64,000 nt of DNA from Pseudomonadota bacterium (GCA_016702545.1 JADJDT010000017.1:1-64000); one strand, 5' to 3'. Counted from the first letter of the stretch, positions 46,195 to 55,268 are shown. A program made the numbers and translations. The notes: generated by a model not told the origin, from the sequence alone.

Positions 46195-47547
46195 TTACTC
46201 CTGTGGGCCCTCATCGCGCCGTGGCCGCCCCGGGGTCACGACGGGCGGCGGGGTGAACTCGCCCGTGGGCGTCTCGGTCACGCGCCACCCGGCGCTGCCA
46301 GGCTGATCGACGCGGGTCGCGCCGGCATCGAGGGTCTGGGGCGGCAGGGTCTGCGGCCGCGCGGGCGGGACCTCGGTCTGGCGCGTCACCGCGGCGTCGC
46401 TCCAGCAGACGACCCCGTCGATATCGGCGCGCAGCCGCTCGCCCTCGGCCCGTAGCAGCAGCGCCAGGGTCGGGCGCCCTTGCTCCACGGCGGCCTCGTC
46501 GGCGATCAGCTCGAGCCGGTTGAGGTGGCCCTTCAGCGTCACGTCGAGGTTGCTCATCAGCTCCTCGCTGCGGAACGCGCTGTCGTGGCGCCGGTGCTGC
46601 AGCAGCTGCAGCTCCTGCTCCAACTCCAGCTGGCGCAGTCGCGCGCCGAGGCAACGACCGATCAGCTCGACGAAGCGACCGTCGGCCGGGCTGAAGAGGC
46701 CGGCCACCGCCACCGTGTCCGCGTAGAGCACGCCGTAGACGCGCGTGCCGCAGCGCAAGGTCGCGCAAACGGCGGAGCGGACGTTGCGCAGCGCCACGCT
46801 GGCGCGCTGGCGAAAGCGCTCGTCGAGCTGGGCGTCGAACGAGACCACGGCGCGGTCGGCGAGCAGCGCGCGCCGCAGGATGCCCTGGCTCGGTGGCTGC
46901 CAGGGCTCGGCTCCCTCAACGACGGAAGGGCTGCGCGCGGCCAAGCGGAGGCCCTCGGCGGTGTCGCCGCGCAGGGCGAGCAAGCACTCGGCGCCGATCG
47001 CCGCCTGGATCGCTGCGGCGGCCTGCTCGAGCAGCAGGTCGGCGTCCTGCGTCTGTTCCGCCAGGGCGATCGTGCTCGAGAGCGCGTCGGACTGCGCCAG
47101 CAGGCGTGCCAGCGAGGTGCCCTCCCGGAGCGCCAGCTCGACGAGTTGCGAGCCGCCCGCGTTCTCGTCGAGCGCGCGGGCCCGCTCAAGGGCCTCGGCG
47201 GGGTGCTCGCTGGCCGCGACGAGCAACACCACGTCCGGTCCGAGCGCCACCAGATCACCCGTCCGCAGCGGTGTGGCGGCGCTGATGCGCGCCGAGTTGA
47301 CCAGGGTGCCGTGGGCGGAGCCCAGGTCCTCGACCATCGGCACGCCATCGGCGAGCCAGATCGCGGCGTGTTGCCGGGAGACCGACGGCACGGCCACCTG
47401 AAAGTCGCTGCGGTCCGAGCGGCCGAGCAGCAGGCGAGCCGCACCGAAGACGAGCGTCGCAGGCTGTTCGAGCGGGCTGAGGTTGTCGCCCACGACCTGG
47501 GTCAGCGTGAAGTGCGCCGCCGCTGCGGGGATGGCTCTCGAGGTCAT
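46195..47547 (-). CDS. FHA-GAF signalling protein
   Basis: 450 residues from ATG 47547. Residues about 35-110 are FHA (RLLLGRSDRSDFQV, VSRQHAAIW, LGSAHGTLVNS). Residues about 165-315 are a GAF domain (ECLLALRGDTAEGLRL, SAVCATLRCGTRVYGVLYAD). A helical segment LRQLELEQELQLLQHRRHDS follows, then a Pro/Thr-rich tail. In the usual FHA-GAF activators a sigma-54 AAA domain follows; here it is absent, so this is a sensor or adaptor. Converges with the LolC/E-like gene. Confidence 0.88.
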   Translation of the reverse strand: MTSRAIPAAAAHFTLTQVVGDNLSPLEQPATLVFGAARLLLGRSDRSDFQVAVPSVSRQHAAIWLADGVPMVEDLGSAHGTLVNSARISAATPLRTGDLVALGPDVVLLVAASEHPAEALERARALDENAGGSQLVELALREGTSLARLLAQSDALSSTIALAEQTQDADLLLEQAAAAIQAAIGAECLLALRGDTAEGLRLAARSPSVVEGAEPWQPPSQGILRRALLADRAVVSFDAQLDERFRQRASVALRNVRSAVCATLRCGTRVYGVLYADTVAVAGLFSPADGRFVELIGRCLGARLRQLELEQELQLLQHRRHDSAFRSEELMSNLDVTLKGHLNRLELIADEAAVEQGRPTLALLLRAEGERLRADIDGVVCWSDAAVTRQTEVPPARPQTLPPQTLDAGATRVDQPGSAGWRVTETPTGEFTPPPVVTPGRPRRDEGPQE

Positions 47548-47633
47548 GAGGATCGGCTTTCCACGCCAGCCGCCAGCTGTACGCAGCAACCAGTCTAGGC
47601 AGCCCCTGCCGCGCTGTAAACTGCGCAAGTGGC

Positions 47634-47662
47634 TTGACACTCGCGCGCAGCCTGGGTTAATT
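47634..47662 (+). promoter_or_regulatory. Likely promoter of tRNA-Gly
   Basis: TTGACA (47634-47639) and TTAATT (47657-47662) with a 17-base spacer. The tRNA begins at 47675, about 13 bases beyond the -10 box. The perfect -35 in such GC-rich DNA is persuasive; the -10 is imperfect. Confidence 0.66.
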
Positions 47663-47672
47663 GCGCCTGGCT

Positions 47673-47749
<77 letters not shown>

Positions 47750-47780
47750 AAGCAGCCTGACGCCGCCACAGCGCGCGTGA

Positions 47781-47819
47781 TGACGCCCAGCCGGATCGCC
47801 GGTTGGGCGTCGTCGTTTT
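47781..47819 (+). terminator. Intrinsic terminator after tRNA-Gly
   Basis: Twelve-bp stem ACGCCCAGCCGG / CCGGTTGGGCGT (one G-T wobble) with loop ATCG, followed by CGTCG and TTTT. Lies 32 bases beyond the tRNA 3' end. Confidence 0.8.
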
Positions 47820-48009
47820 GGGCCGCCCGCTCGGCGCCGCGGCCGCGCGCTCGCCGTGCCGCGTCGGGCCGTCCGGGGGATCTGCCCAAAGGGGTCCCTG
47901 TGTCTCGCTGGTGGCCGCTCGGTCCTCGTGGTAGGGATCTCAAAGATACTTCGTGCTAAAAACCTTCGTAGAGCCGCTGCAGAGTCTGCTCAGGACCTGA
48001 TCCGAAGCC

Positions 48010-48666
48010 ATGGATGATGCCCGGTCCCGCCCGCTCGCTGTCTCCGCTGCTGGCGACCTCGTGCCACGGCTGCTGACCGGCCTGGTGCGCCTCGGGATGC
48101 TGTTGCGCAGCGACGGGCTGCGTCGGGGGCGGGCCGTCGGGTTGACCCCGACCCAGCGGCAAATCCTGCTGCTGCTGCGCACGCGCCGGCGGCCGCTGCG
48201 CCTGGCCGAGGTGGCGGGGGCCCTCGAGCTCGGCTCGCCGACCGTCAGTGCCGCGGTGGGTGCGTTGGTGCGCAAGGGTGCGGTGGTGCGCGAGCGCGAG
48301 GACGGCGATCGGCGGGCCCTGGCGCTGCGACTGACGCCGGCGGGGCGAGCGCTCGCCGCTGCTCCGGCCTGGCCACCCGCGGTGCGGCGTGCGGTGGCGG
48401 GGCTCCCGGCGGACGAGCAGGCCTCCTTGTTCAAGGGGCTGGTCGCGGTGGTGCGGGCGCTGGAGGCGCGCGGACCGCTGCGAACCGGCGCCGCCTGCCT
48501 CGCCTGTCAGCAGTTCCGCGGCCTCGCGGATTGCCAGCGAGAGACGAGCGGGATCTGCGCCTGGATGGGTGAGTCGGCCGCGGCGTCGGCTCCGCGGTCG
48601 CCGAAGCGCGGCACCGGCCGCAGCCGGGCGACCCCCGCGGTTCGGTCTCGCGGCCGCGCTGGCTGA
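48010..48666 (+). CDS. MarR-family transcriptional regulator with Cys-rich tail
   Basis: 218 residues from ATG 48010. The winged helix lies at about 25-115: LTPTQRQILLLLRTRRRPLR, VAGALELGSPTVSAAVGALV (recognition helix), RKGAVVREREDGDRRALALR (wing), LTPAGRALA. After residue 155 there is a tail with five cysteines (ACLACQQF, ADCQRE, GICAWM), which could bind metal or sense redox, then a basic Arg-rich end. Target genes unknown; the cupin gene follows by 92 bases. Confidence 0.86.
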   Translation: MDDARSRPLAVSAAGDLVPRLLTGLVRLGMLLRSDGLRRGRAVGLTPTQRQILLLLRTRRRPLRLAEVAGALELGSPTVSAAVGALVRKGAVVREREDGDRRALALRLTPAGRALAAAPAWPPAVRRAVAGLPADEQASLFKGLVAVVRALEARGPLRTGAACLACQQFRGLADCQRETSGICAWMGESAAASAPRSPKRGTGRSRATPAVRSRGRAG

Positions 48667-48758
48667 TCGCCGGCGGCCTCCGCCCGATGCCGACGCCCAC
48701 CCCGCGCTGTGGTAGGGTGCCGGCGGAATTCGGCAGGGCATCAAGCAGGGAGTGAAAG

Positions 48759-49127
48759 ATGGCTTCGAGTGTCACGCAGCCGCTGCGAGCCCCCGGTGGC
48801 TTGCTTCCAGCGAGGCCCACGGCGCTGGCCGACATCGTCGAGTACGGCAGTGGCGCGGTGGTCAGCCGCACCCTGGCGAAGGGCCGAGCCGGGACGTTGA
48901 CGGTCTTCGCCTTCGACCGGGGCCAGGAACTGTCGGAGCACTCGGCGCCCTTCGACGCCTACGTGTTGGTGCTCGATGGCAGCCTCGAGCTGAAGATCGG
49001 CGGAGCACCGATGACGGCGCGCAAGGGTGAGGCCGTGCTGATGCCGGCCAACGTGCCGCACGCTCTGCTAGCGGTCGAGCGTTGCAAGTTGCTGCTGACG
49101 ATGCTCCGCGACGCGCCCGTGGAGTAG
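48759..49127 (+). CDS. Cupin domain protein
   Basis: 122 residues, ATG 48759 after GGGAG. A single cupin barrel: motif 1 region LTVFAFDRGQELSEHSAPFD, YVLVLDGSLELKIGG, motif 2 GEAVLMPANVPHALLAVE. Metal-ligand His residues are at EHSAP and PHALL. Such small cupins are often sugar-binding, quercetinase-like or sensor proteins. Specific function unknown. Confidence 0.87.
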   Translation: MASSVTQPLRAPGGLLPARPTALADIVEYGSGAVVSRTLAKGRAGTLTVFAFDRGQELSEHSAPFDAYVLVLDGSLELKIGGAPMTARKGEAVLMPANVPHALLAVERCKLLLTMLRDAPVE

Positions 49128-49224
49128 ACCTGCGGCCGCCGCCCGTCCGTCACAGTCCGGCGGCGAACGGGGCCGTGCCGCGGCGAGTTGGCTCTGCGGC
49201 AGCGCTCGTGCGACATAGGACGCG

Positions 49225-50463
49225 ATGCCGCGCCTCTTCGAGCCCTACCGTAGTTGGCGCGTCGCGGCGATGTTGGCGCTCGGCTTCGCCTCTGGACTGC
49301 CCAGTCCGCTGACCGGCGCCACCTTGAGCGCGTGGCTGCGCAGCGCGGGCGTCAGCCTGACCAGCATCGGCGCGCTGGCGCTGGTCAGCTTGCCCTACAA
49401 TCTGAAGTTCCTCTGGGCCCCGGTGCTCGACCGCTTCGACCTGCCCTGGCTCGGCCGTCGCCGCGGTTGGATGGTGGTGCTGCAGCTCGCGCTGCTGCTG
49501 GCGATCGCTGCCCTGGGCAGCGCGGATCCGCGCCGCGCGCCGCTGGTGCTGGCCCTGTTGGCGCTCGTCACGGCCTCGCTCTCGGCCAGCTTCGACGTCG
49601 TCGCCGACGCCTACCGCACCGAGGCGCTGGCGCCCGCCCAGCACGCGGCCGGCACGGCGGTCTTCGTCACCGGGTACCGTCTGGCGCTGATCGTCGCCGG
49701 CGCTGGCGCGCTGATCCTCTCCGACCATCTGAGCTGGTCGGTGGTCTACGGCGCCTTGGCCGCGCTGACGGCGGTGGGCATGGTCTGCGCGGTCTTGGCG
49801 CCACCGACGCTGGCGGAGGCTCAGCGCCCGGCGAGCCTGCGCGACGCGATCGTCAGGCCGCTGGTGGAGCTGCTCGGGCGGCCGCACGCGGGCGCCACGC
49901 TGGCCGTGGTGATGCTCTACAAGGTCGGTGACGTGATCGCCGGGTACCTGTTGACCCCCTTCCTGATCGACGTGGGGCTGACCCGCAGCGAGATCGGCGC
50001 GATCCAGAAGGGGCTCGGCCTCGTCGCCAGCATCGGTGGCTCGCTGCTCGCGGGCGGCCTGGTGCCGCGCCTCGGCCTGCGGCTCGCGCTGATCGCCTTC
50101 GGGCTGCTGCAGGCAGGCGCCAACCTGCTCTACATCGCCGTCGGCGGGCTGAGCCACGGTCGACTGCTGGTGGTCACGGCCGTCGGTATCGACAACCTCT
50201 GCGGTGGGCTCGGCACGGCGGCCTTCGTCACCTTCATGATGTCGCTCTGTGACCGCCGCTTCACCGCCTTCCAGTACGCGCTGCTGTCGAGCCTCTCGAC
50301 GGTGGCAGGGCGGCTGTTGGGTGCGGCTGGCGGCTGGCTGGCGGAGCGCTGGGGCTGGCCGGCGTTCTTCGCGATCACGATCGCGGCGGCGCTTCCGGCG
50401 CTGATGGTGCTGTGGCGGGTGCCGGCGCTGGCCGCGGGGCCCGAGCCGCGCCTCGGCGCATGA
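49225..50463 (+). CDS. MFS transporter, AmpG-like muropeptide permease
   Basis: 412 residues with about twelve predicted transmembrane helices. The N-terminal signature ALGFASGLPSPLTGATLSAW and SLPYNLKFLWAPVLDRFDLP, followed by GRRRGWMVVLQ, is characteristic of AmpG. AmpG imports anhydro-muropeptides for cell-wall recycling and would take the products of the MltD-like enzyme in this window. The 3' end overlaps the convergent PAP2 gene by 89 bases. Confidence 0.9.
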   Translation: MPRLFEPYRSWRVAAMLALGFASGLPSPLTGATLSAWLRSAGVSLTSIGALALVSLPYNLKFLWAPVLDRFDLPWLGRRRGWMVVLQLALLLAIAALGSADPRRAPLVLALLALVTASLSASFDVVADAYRTEALAPAQHAAGTAVFVTGYRLALIVAGAGALILSDHLSWSVVYGALAALTAVGMVCAVLAPPTLAEAQRPASLRDAIVRPLVELLGRPHAGATLAVVMLYKVGDVIAGYLLTPFLIDVGLTRSEIGAIQKGLGLVASIGGSLLAGGLVPRLGLRLALIAFGLLQAGANLLYIAVGGLSHGRLLVVTAVGIDNLCGGLGTAAFVTFMMSLCDRRFTAFQYALLSSLSTVAGRLLGAAGGWLAERWGWPAFFAITIAAALPALMVLWRVPALAAGPEPRLGA

Positions 50464-51403
50464 TCGCCGCGACGAGGGCATCCGCGAGCCAGGCGTAGCC
50501 GGCGCCGACGAGGACGTCGAGCACGTAGTGGTGCTGCAGATAGAGCGCGGAGAAGGCCACCAGCAGCGCGAAGAGCAGCGTGCTGATCGCCCACCCGCGT
50601 CCCTTGTCCCGCACGGCGAAGAAGCAGAGCATCGGGTAGCCGACGTGCAGCGAGGGCATCGCGCCAAAGACGTTGGGGTTGCGCGCGTAGAAGCCGCGGA
50701 AGTAGCTGATGCCGAGCAGCGCGTCGAAGCGCGCGGTGCCGGCGGCGCTCGGTGGAGCGCTGAGCTGGGCCGGCCCGAGGCCGTAGCGCATCACATACCA
50801 GGGCGGCGCGGCGGGGTAGAGCAGGTAGGTCGCGATGCCGAGCACGCCGATCACGAAGAAGCCCCAGCCCAGGCGGGCCATGCGCCGCGGCTCCTTGATG
50901 CCGAAGTAGAGCGCCAGCAGCACCAGCTCGAAGATATAGGTCATGTAGGCCAGGCCGCAGATCAGGTCGAGGAGCACCACGGTGTGGCGCGCGAAGTACT
51001 CGGGCAGCGTCAGGCGGCCGCCGAGCGTCTCGATGCCGAACCAACGCAGCTCGGCGTGGTAGAGGTCGGCGACGTGGATGCGACCGCGCAGCGGGGTGAG
51101 GAAGCGGCTGTAGTCGTAGGCCAGCCCGGCGAGGCCGAGCGGCAGCGCGCGCCAGGAGAGCATGCCGATCCGCGACGGCAGCCAGGCCAGCCCGATGAAG
51201 ATCGCGGCCATCAACAGATGCTCGCTGCGAAGGCCCATCGTCAGCGCCGTGATCAGCAGCTGCAGCGAAAAGGCGATCAGGGAGATCCAGCGCCAGCGGG
51301 CCAGCACGCGCGGGACGCGCCCTCCCTTGGTCCTGGCCCCGGCCTCAGCGGCCGGCGGAGCGGCCACCTTGGAGCGGCCCGTTGAGCTGGCGTCGGTAGG
51401 CAT
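50375..51403 (-). CDS. PAP2-superfamily Aur1-like phosphotransferase
   Basis: 342 residues with six or more membrane helices from ATG 51403. The PAP2 active site is split: FGAMPSLHVGYPML (catalytic His) and YLQHHYVLDVLVGAGYAWLA (H...D). The wide spacing and GAMPSLHV form match the Aur1/inositol-phosphoceramide synthase-like subgroup rather than simple phosphatases. It likely transfers a phospho-head group in the membrane. Starts 15 bases after the DedA stop, so same operon. Confidence 0.86.
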   Translation of the reverse strand: MPTDASSTGRSKVAAPPAAEAGARTKGGRVPRVLARWRWISLIAFSLQLLITALTMGLRSEHLLMAAIFIGLAWLPSRIGMLSWRALPLGLAGLAYDYSRFLTPLRGRIHVADLYHAELRWFGIETLGGRLTLPEYFARHTVVLLDLICGLAYMTYIFELVLLALYFGIKEPRRMARLGWGFFVIGVLGIATYLLYPAAPPWYVMRYGLGPAQLSAPPSAAGTARFDALLGISYFRGFYARNPNVFGAMPSLHVGYPMLCFFAVRDKGRGWAISTLLFALLVAFSALYLQHHYVLDVLVGAGYAWLADALVAAIMRRGAARAPRPAPAPATAPSAPEAPPRS

Positions 51404-51418
51404 CGCGGCGCGACCCGT

Positions 51419-52309
51419 CTAGCGCGACGACGCGGGCGCCGCGAGCGCTGGGGCGGGCGGCCCGGCGCTGGGGCGATCGTCATCGGCGGCGGGCGGCTGC
51501 GCCGGCGTGCTGTGGGCACGGGCCCGTCGCTGCGCCAGCTTCATCGCGAGCGCGACCAGGCCCAGGGCGACGACCGCCATCAGCAGCAGCCGCGTGGGCA
51601 CGTTGAAGGCGGCGCCGAGCCAGGCGTAGGCGGCGATGCGCGGGGCGCGCCCCAGCGCCGTCGCCAGCAGGAAGCGCCGCAGGCTGTAGCCCTGCAGCAC
51701 GGCCAGCGCGCGCACGGCCCAGAAGGGCAGCAGCGTGAAGGGAAAGAGCGTGACCGTGAGGAAGGGCGCGCGCTCGAAGTAGCGCAGGGTGCGCTGCAGC
51801 CGGCGGTCCTGACGCAGCGGCTCGAGCCGGGCGTGGGACAGGGCCCAGCGGTAGATGTGCCAGTTCAGGTACTCCATCAGCACGAAGACCGCGGTGCCGA
51901 CGAGCGTGATGCCGACGACCGACGCGTACTTCGAGGTCTCGAGGATCAGCAGCTCGAACGAGGCCGGCACGAGCGGCGCGACGACGCTGTTCGCCGGCAC
52001 GGCGAGCAGGCCGAACCAGACCAGCGGGACGGCCGCGTTCCAGAGCAGCGTGACGGGAATCCCGAGCAGCGCGACGATGCCAGTGGCGCGCAGGAACAGA
52101 TCCCAATGCCGGGCCCCGCGCTCGCGCGTCAACCAGAGCCAGGCTGCTCTCCATGCGGGCAAGCGATCGCTCCTGAGCTGCCGCTGGTCGCGCGGCGGCG
52201 CCGTAGATAGAACAGCCAGGGGCGCCTGTAAAGCTACCGGCCCCTCGTTCGGTCCCTCGTCGGAGCCAGCGTCCCGCACCGCGCTCCGCTCGTCGGTGAC
52301 GGCGGTCAC
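51419..52309 (-). CDS. VTT (DedA/SNARE-associated) family membrane protein
   Basis: 296 residues from GTG 52309 (weak ribosome site; a later start is possible). A polar N-terminal 65 residues precede the VTT domain: LLILETSKYASVVGITLVGT, a region ERAPFLTVTLFPFTLLPFWA with the conserved R-x-P...PF...P motif, and GYSLRRFLLATALGRAPRIA. DedA-type proteins act as undecaprenyl-phosphate or phospholipid flippases. Sits between pgsW and the Aur1-like gene. Confidence 0.82.
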   Translation of the reverse strand: MTAVTDERSAVRDAGSDEGPNEGPVALQAPLAVLSTAPPRDQRQLRSDRLPAWRAAWLWLTRERGARHWDLFLRATGIVALLGIPVTLLWNAAVPLVWFGLLAVPANSVVAPLVPASFELLILETSKYASVVGITLVGTAVFVLMEYLNWHIYRWALSHARLEPLRQDRRLQRTLRYFERAPFLTVTLFPFTLLPFWAVRALAVLQGYSLRRFLLATALGRAPRIAAYAWLGAAFNVPTRLLLMAVVALGLVALAMKLAQRRARAHSTPAQPPAADDDRPSAGPPAPALAAPASSR

Positions 52310-52409
52310 GCCCCGGCGACGCCCGCACGGGCCCCGCGCGGCAGGCGCTCGAGCGCAAGCCCTTCATTCTTGGTCGAGACGAGCCGACAGGCGAGCGTTA
52401 TGGGGTGAA

Positions 52410-52457
52410 GTCGCGGGGATTTACTCCCCGCGACGAGGGGGCTTTGCGAAAGCCCCC
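52410..52457 (-). terminator. Two tandem strong hairpins after pgsW
   Basis: GGGGGCTTT/AAAGCCCCC at 52437-52457 overlaps the pgsW stop codon, and GTCGCGGGGA/TCCCCGCGAC lies at 52410-52434. Neither has a U-run on the minus strand, so they could be Rho-independent without U-tract, mRNA 3'-end stabilisers or a processing site between pgsW and the DedA gene. Confidence 0.5.
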
Positions 52458-53599
52458 TAGATCATCGGCTCGGGCCGTGCCGGCTCCGCCTGGTGGGCCT
52501 TGCCGGCCAGCAGCCGGTGCCCCCAATCCAGCCGCAGGAAGCCGACCAGCAGGGCGATGATCGCGAGCAAGGCCCCGCCGGCGAGCCACGGGCTATAGGC
52601 CTCGCGGAAAAAGGTGTTGCCCTGACCGACGGCCGGCAGCGACCGGGGTTGCTGCTCGAGGCCGTACTGCTCGGCTAGCTTGCTGATCTTGCTCAGGTGA
52701 ATCACAGGCACGCCCTGCTGCACGAAGCGCGTCATCACCGCGTCGATCTGCGGCCCGCGCGGCAGCCGGCGGTTGAGGCCAGGGCTGAAGAGGTCGCGGC
52801 CCACGCGCGTCCCGACCGAGGTCGTTCCGCCGCCGACGTTGACGTAGAGCTTGATCTCGGCGTCGCCCGCGCGCTCCCGATAGAGCTCCATCCGCTTGTT
52901 CAGGCTGTCGTCGTAGTTACGCACCTCGAGCAGCGTGATGCCACTGCGCGCGACCGCGGCCCGCACCAGGTTGCGCCCCTTCTTCGACAGGCCGAGCGCC
53001 CGGTCCTCGATGCCCCCGAGCGAGGCGGCCACGCTGCGGTGACTGAAGATGTGCCAGCGCACCAGCGCCATCTCCATGTCCGGCCACATGAAGCTCGGCT
53101 GGTTGGCACCCCACTGCGAAGCACCGGCGCTGGTGATGATCACCGGCGCGAGGCGCAGCGTCTCGAGCGCGGCCAGCACGGCCACGTTGAGCGCGGGGAA
53201 GGAGCCCGAGAAGCCCACCGCGACCGTGTCGCCCGCCTTGAGGCCGGCGCGCAGCAGCAGCTCGACGACCACGGCGGCGAAGTTGGGGTTGATCGAGGTC
53301 TGCTTGGCCGTCAGGTGGCCGGTGTTGGTCGTGACCGGCGAGATCAGCTCGCCGATCAGCCCTGACCGCGCCGGATCCGTCTCGGCATCAATCGGCAGCC
53401 CGCGCCGCAGGCGCTCGTCCTTCAGCGCCTTGAACGCGCGCAGGGCGAGGCGCGCCGCCTGCAGCTTCTCGTGATACCAGCGCTGCTTCTCGTGCACGCG
53501 CACCGTCTCCACGGCTCCGAGGGCCAGGCCGGCGACGGTGGCGATCAAGAGCAGCAGGCGCAGCGAGAGGCGCTGGGGGCGCCAGTAGAGCTTCTTCAT
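52457..53599 (-). CDS. pgsW: Poly-gamma-glutamate system protein PgsW
   Basis: 380 residues from ATG 53599, overlapping the pgsC stop (ATGA). An N-terminal span (LSLRLLLLIATVAGLALGAV) and C-terminal span (WLAGGALLAIIALLVGFL) bracket a large extracytoplasmic domain: NPNFAAVVVELLLRAGLKAG, DTVAVGFSGSFPALNVAVLA, VNVGGGTTSVG and VIHLSKISKLAEQYGL. This matches the PgsW family found with pgsBC in organisms lacking classic pgsA. Its biochemical role is not established. Confidence 0.88.
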   Translation of the reverse strand: MKKLYWRPQRLSLRLLLLIATVAGLALGAVETVRVHEKQRWYHEKLQAARLALRAFKALKDERLRRGLPIDAETDPARSGLIGELISPVTTNTGHLTAKQTSINPNFAAVVVELLLRAGLKAGDTVAVGFSGSFPALNVAVLAALETLRLAPVIITSAGASQWGANQPSFMWPDMEMALVRWHIFSHRSVAASLGGIEDRALGLSKKGRNLVRAAVARSGITLLEVRNYDDSLNKRMELYRERAGDAEIKLYVNVGGGTTSVGTRVGRDLFSPGLNRRLPRGPQIDAVMTRFVQQGVPVIHLSKISKLAEQYGLEQQPRSLPAVGQGNTFFREAYSPWLAGGALLAIIALLVGFLRLDWGHRLLAGKAHQAEPARPEPMI

Positions 53600-54039
53600 A
53601 GCGCCAGCTCCGCGCCCACCGTCAGCACCAGGAAGAGCCGCACCAGCACCACGACGATCGCCAGCGAAGCGAGCGTCTGCGGCACGGTCTGGCGGTCCAT
53701 CCAGACGGCCACCAGCCCCGGGATGACGAAGCCGATCGCCGCGAACTCGTGGTCCCAGGCCGCCGACCAGTAGCTCACCAGCATGCCGATGATGTAGCCG
53801 ACGAGGATCATCAGCGCGCTGCGGCGGCGGCCATAGACGACGAGAAAGGTCGAGAGCAGGCGCACGATGCCGTAGGTGGCGAGCGCCACACCCAGGGTGG
53901 TCAAGATGTGCAGCGGCTTCATGATGTAGAGCGCCATGTAGCCCGGCACGATCAGCCCGCCCGAGGCCACCCCGAAGAGCTCGGTGCAGAGCAGCGAGAC
54001 CACCAGGCCGATGCCAACCGAGAGGGCGAGCAGCTCCAT
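53596..54039 (-). CDS. pgsC: Poly-gamma-glutamate synthesis membrane protein PgsC/CapC
   Basis: 147 residues. ATG 54039 is chosen because GAGGGG lies six bases upstream; ATG 54045, which overlaps the pgsB stop, is also possible. Four to five membrane spans with the family opening LALSVGIGLVVSLLCTELFG and GGLIVPGYMALYI. PgsC partners PgsB to polymerise and export poly-gamma-glutamate. Confidence 0.9.
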   Translation of the reverse strand: MELLALSVGIGLVVSLLCTELFGVASGGLIVPGYMALYIMKPLHILTTLGVALATYGIVRLLSTFLVVYGRRRSALMILVGYIIGMLVSYWSAAWDHEFAAIGFVIPGLVAVWMDRQTVPQTLASLAIVVVLVRLFLVLTVGAELAL

Positions 54040-54041
54040 CG

Positions 54042-55238
54042 TCATCCCCTCGCGCGCAGTCGCGCACGGTTGCTGAAGTACCGCACCAGCGCCAGGCCGT
54101 CGCCGCCGATATTGGCCATGCCGACGATCAGCGTCGTCTCGCGGCACAGCCCGATCAGGGTCTCGAAGATCTCATCGACCCGCGTGTGGTCGGCGTAGAC
54201 GAAGCGGTCGGCGTCGACCCCGCGCCGCGCCGCCATGCGGGCGAAGAGATAGGCCCCGCTGCCCATCAGCACCACGCGGTCGGCCTCGCGCCAGAAGTCG
54301 CAGTCGCAGGCGAGCTGCACCGTGCGGGAGGGCCGGTCGGCGCGCAGGTTGAAGAGGGCGATCGTCCGGCCGATGCCGGCGTGCCGGTCGCGCACGAGCC
54401 GCCAGATACGCTCGGTCGAGAGCGGATCGTTGGCGGCGAAGGCGTTGACGAAGACCACACGTCGACCGAAGAAGTCGAGCTCCGCCTCGGTCAGGGCACC
54501 GGGGTCGGGGTCCGCGGCCGCCATGCCCTCGAGCGCCGTGGCGCGCGGCACGCCCAGCTCGGCCAGCACCTTGAGCGCCAGCGCCACGTTCTCGCCGTGC
54601 TCCGTGTGGCCGAAGCGCGCCAGCTCCTCGGCGCTGACGGCAGCCAGGTCCTCGTCCTCGACCGTGACCAGGCGGGTGCCCCGGTCGGCGGCCGCCTCGC
54701 GCAGGATCGACAGCTGCTCGCGCTCGGCGGTGATCAGCACGCCGCCGACCGGAATCATCCCGGCGAGCGCGCGCCCGACGTCGGCGACGGTCGGCCCCAT
54801 CACGTCGAGGTGGTCGGCGCGCACGTTGGTGATCACCCCGTGCGTCGCCCGGACGAGCTTGTGTTCGGCCAGCCAATGCAGCTCGGGCTGCAGCGCCATG
54901 CACTCCAGCACCATCGCCTGGGCGCCGAGCGCGTGCGCCGCGCTGACGATGCGGATCTGCTCGATGATGTTCGGCCCCGCCGGCCGAAAGACCGGCAGCT
55001 CGCGGCCGTCGGGGAGAATCATCCGCGGCAAGGTTCCCGTGGTCTTGGCCGCGGTGGTCACGCCATGGCGTCGCAGGCCCGCCGCGATCAGGCGGGTCAG
55101 GCTCGACTTGCCCCGCGTGCCGCTGACGTGCACGCGCACGGGGATCCGCGCCAGCCGGCGGCGGTGCGCCGCGCTCTCCCAGGCGCCCAGCGCCACCAGC
55201 GTCGTCGCCGCGAGGCCCAGCAACTCCAGGCCGATCAT
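54042..55238 (-). CDS. pgsB: Poly-gamma-glutamate synthase PgsB/CapB
   Basis: 398 residues from ATG 55238. An N-terminal membrane anchor (LELLGLAATTLVALGAW) precedes a Mur-ligase fold: VRVHVSGTRGKSSLTRLIAA (ATP loop GTRGKSS), TTGTLPRMILPDG, ALGAQAMVLECMALQPE, THGVITNVRADHLDVMGPT and NLRADRPSRTVQL. It activates and joins glutamate (D or L) through gamma linkages using ATP. First gene of pgsBCW; the palindromic element lies 65 bases upstream of its start. Confidence 0.95.
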   Translation of the reverse strand: MIGLELLGLAATTLVALGAWESAAHRRRLARIPVRVHVSGTRGKSSLTRLIAAGLRRHGVTTAAKTTGTLPRMILPDGRELPVFRPAGPNIIEQIRIVSAAHALGAQAMVLECMALQPELHWLAEHKLVRATHGVITNVRADHLDVMGPTVADVGRALAGMIPVGGVLITAEREQLSILREAAADRGTRLVTVEDEDLAAVSAEELARFGHTEHGENVALALKVLAELGVPRATALEGMAAADPDPGALTEAELDFFGRRVVFVNAFAANDPLSTERIWRLVRDRHAGIGRTIALFNLRADRPSRTVQLACDCDFWREADRVVLMGSGAYLFARMAARRGVDADRFVYADHTRVDEIFETLIGLCRETTLIVGMANIGGDGLALVRYFSNRARLRARG

Positions 55239-55268
55239 GCGTCGCGCCCGTTGCGGCCCGGCGCCGTC

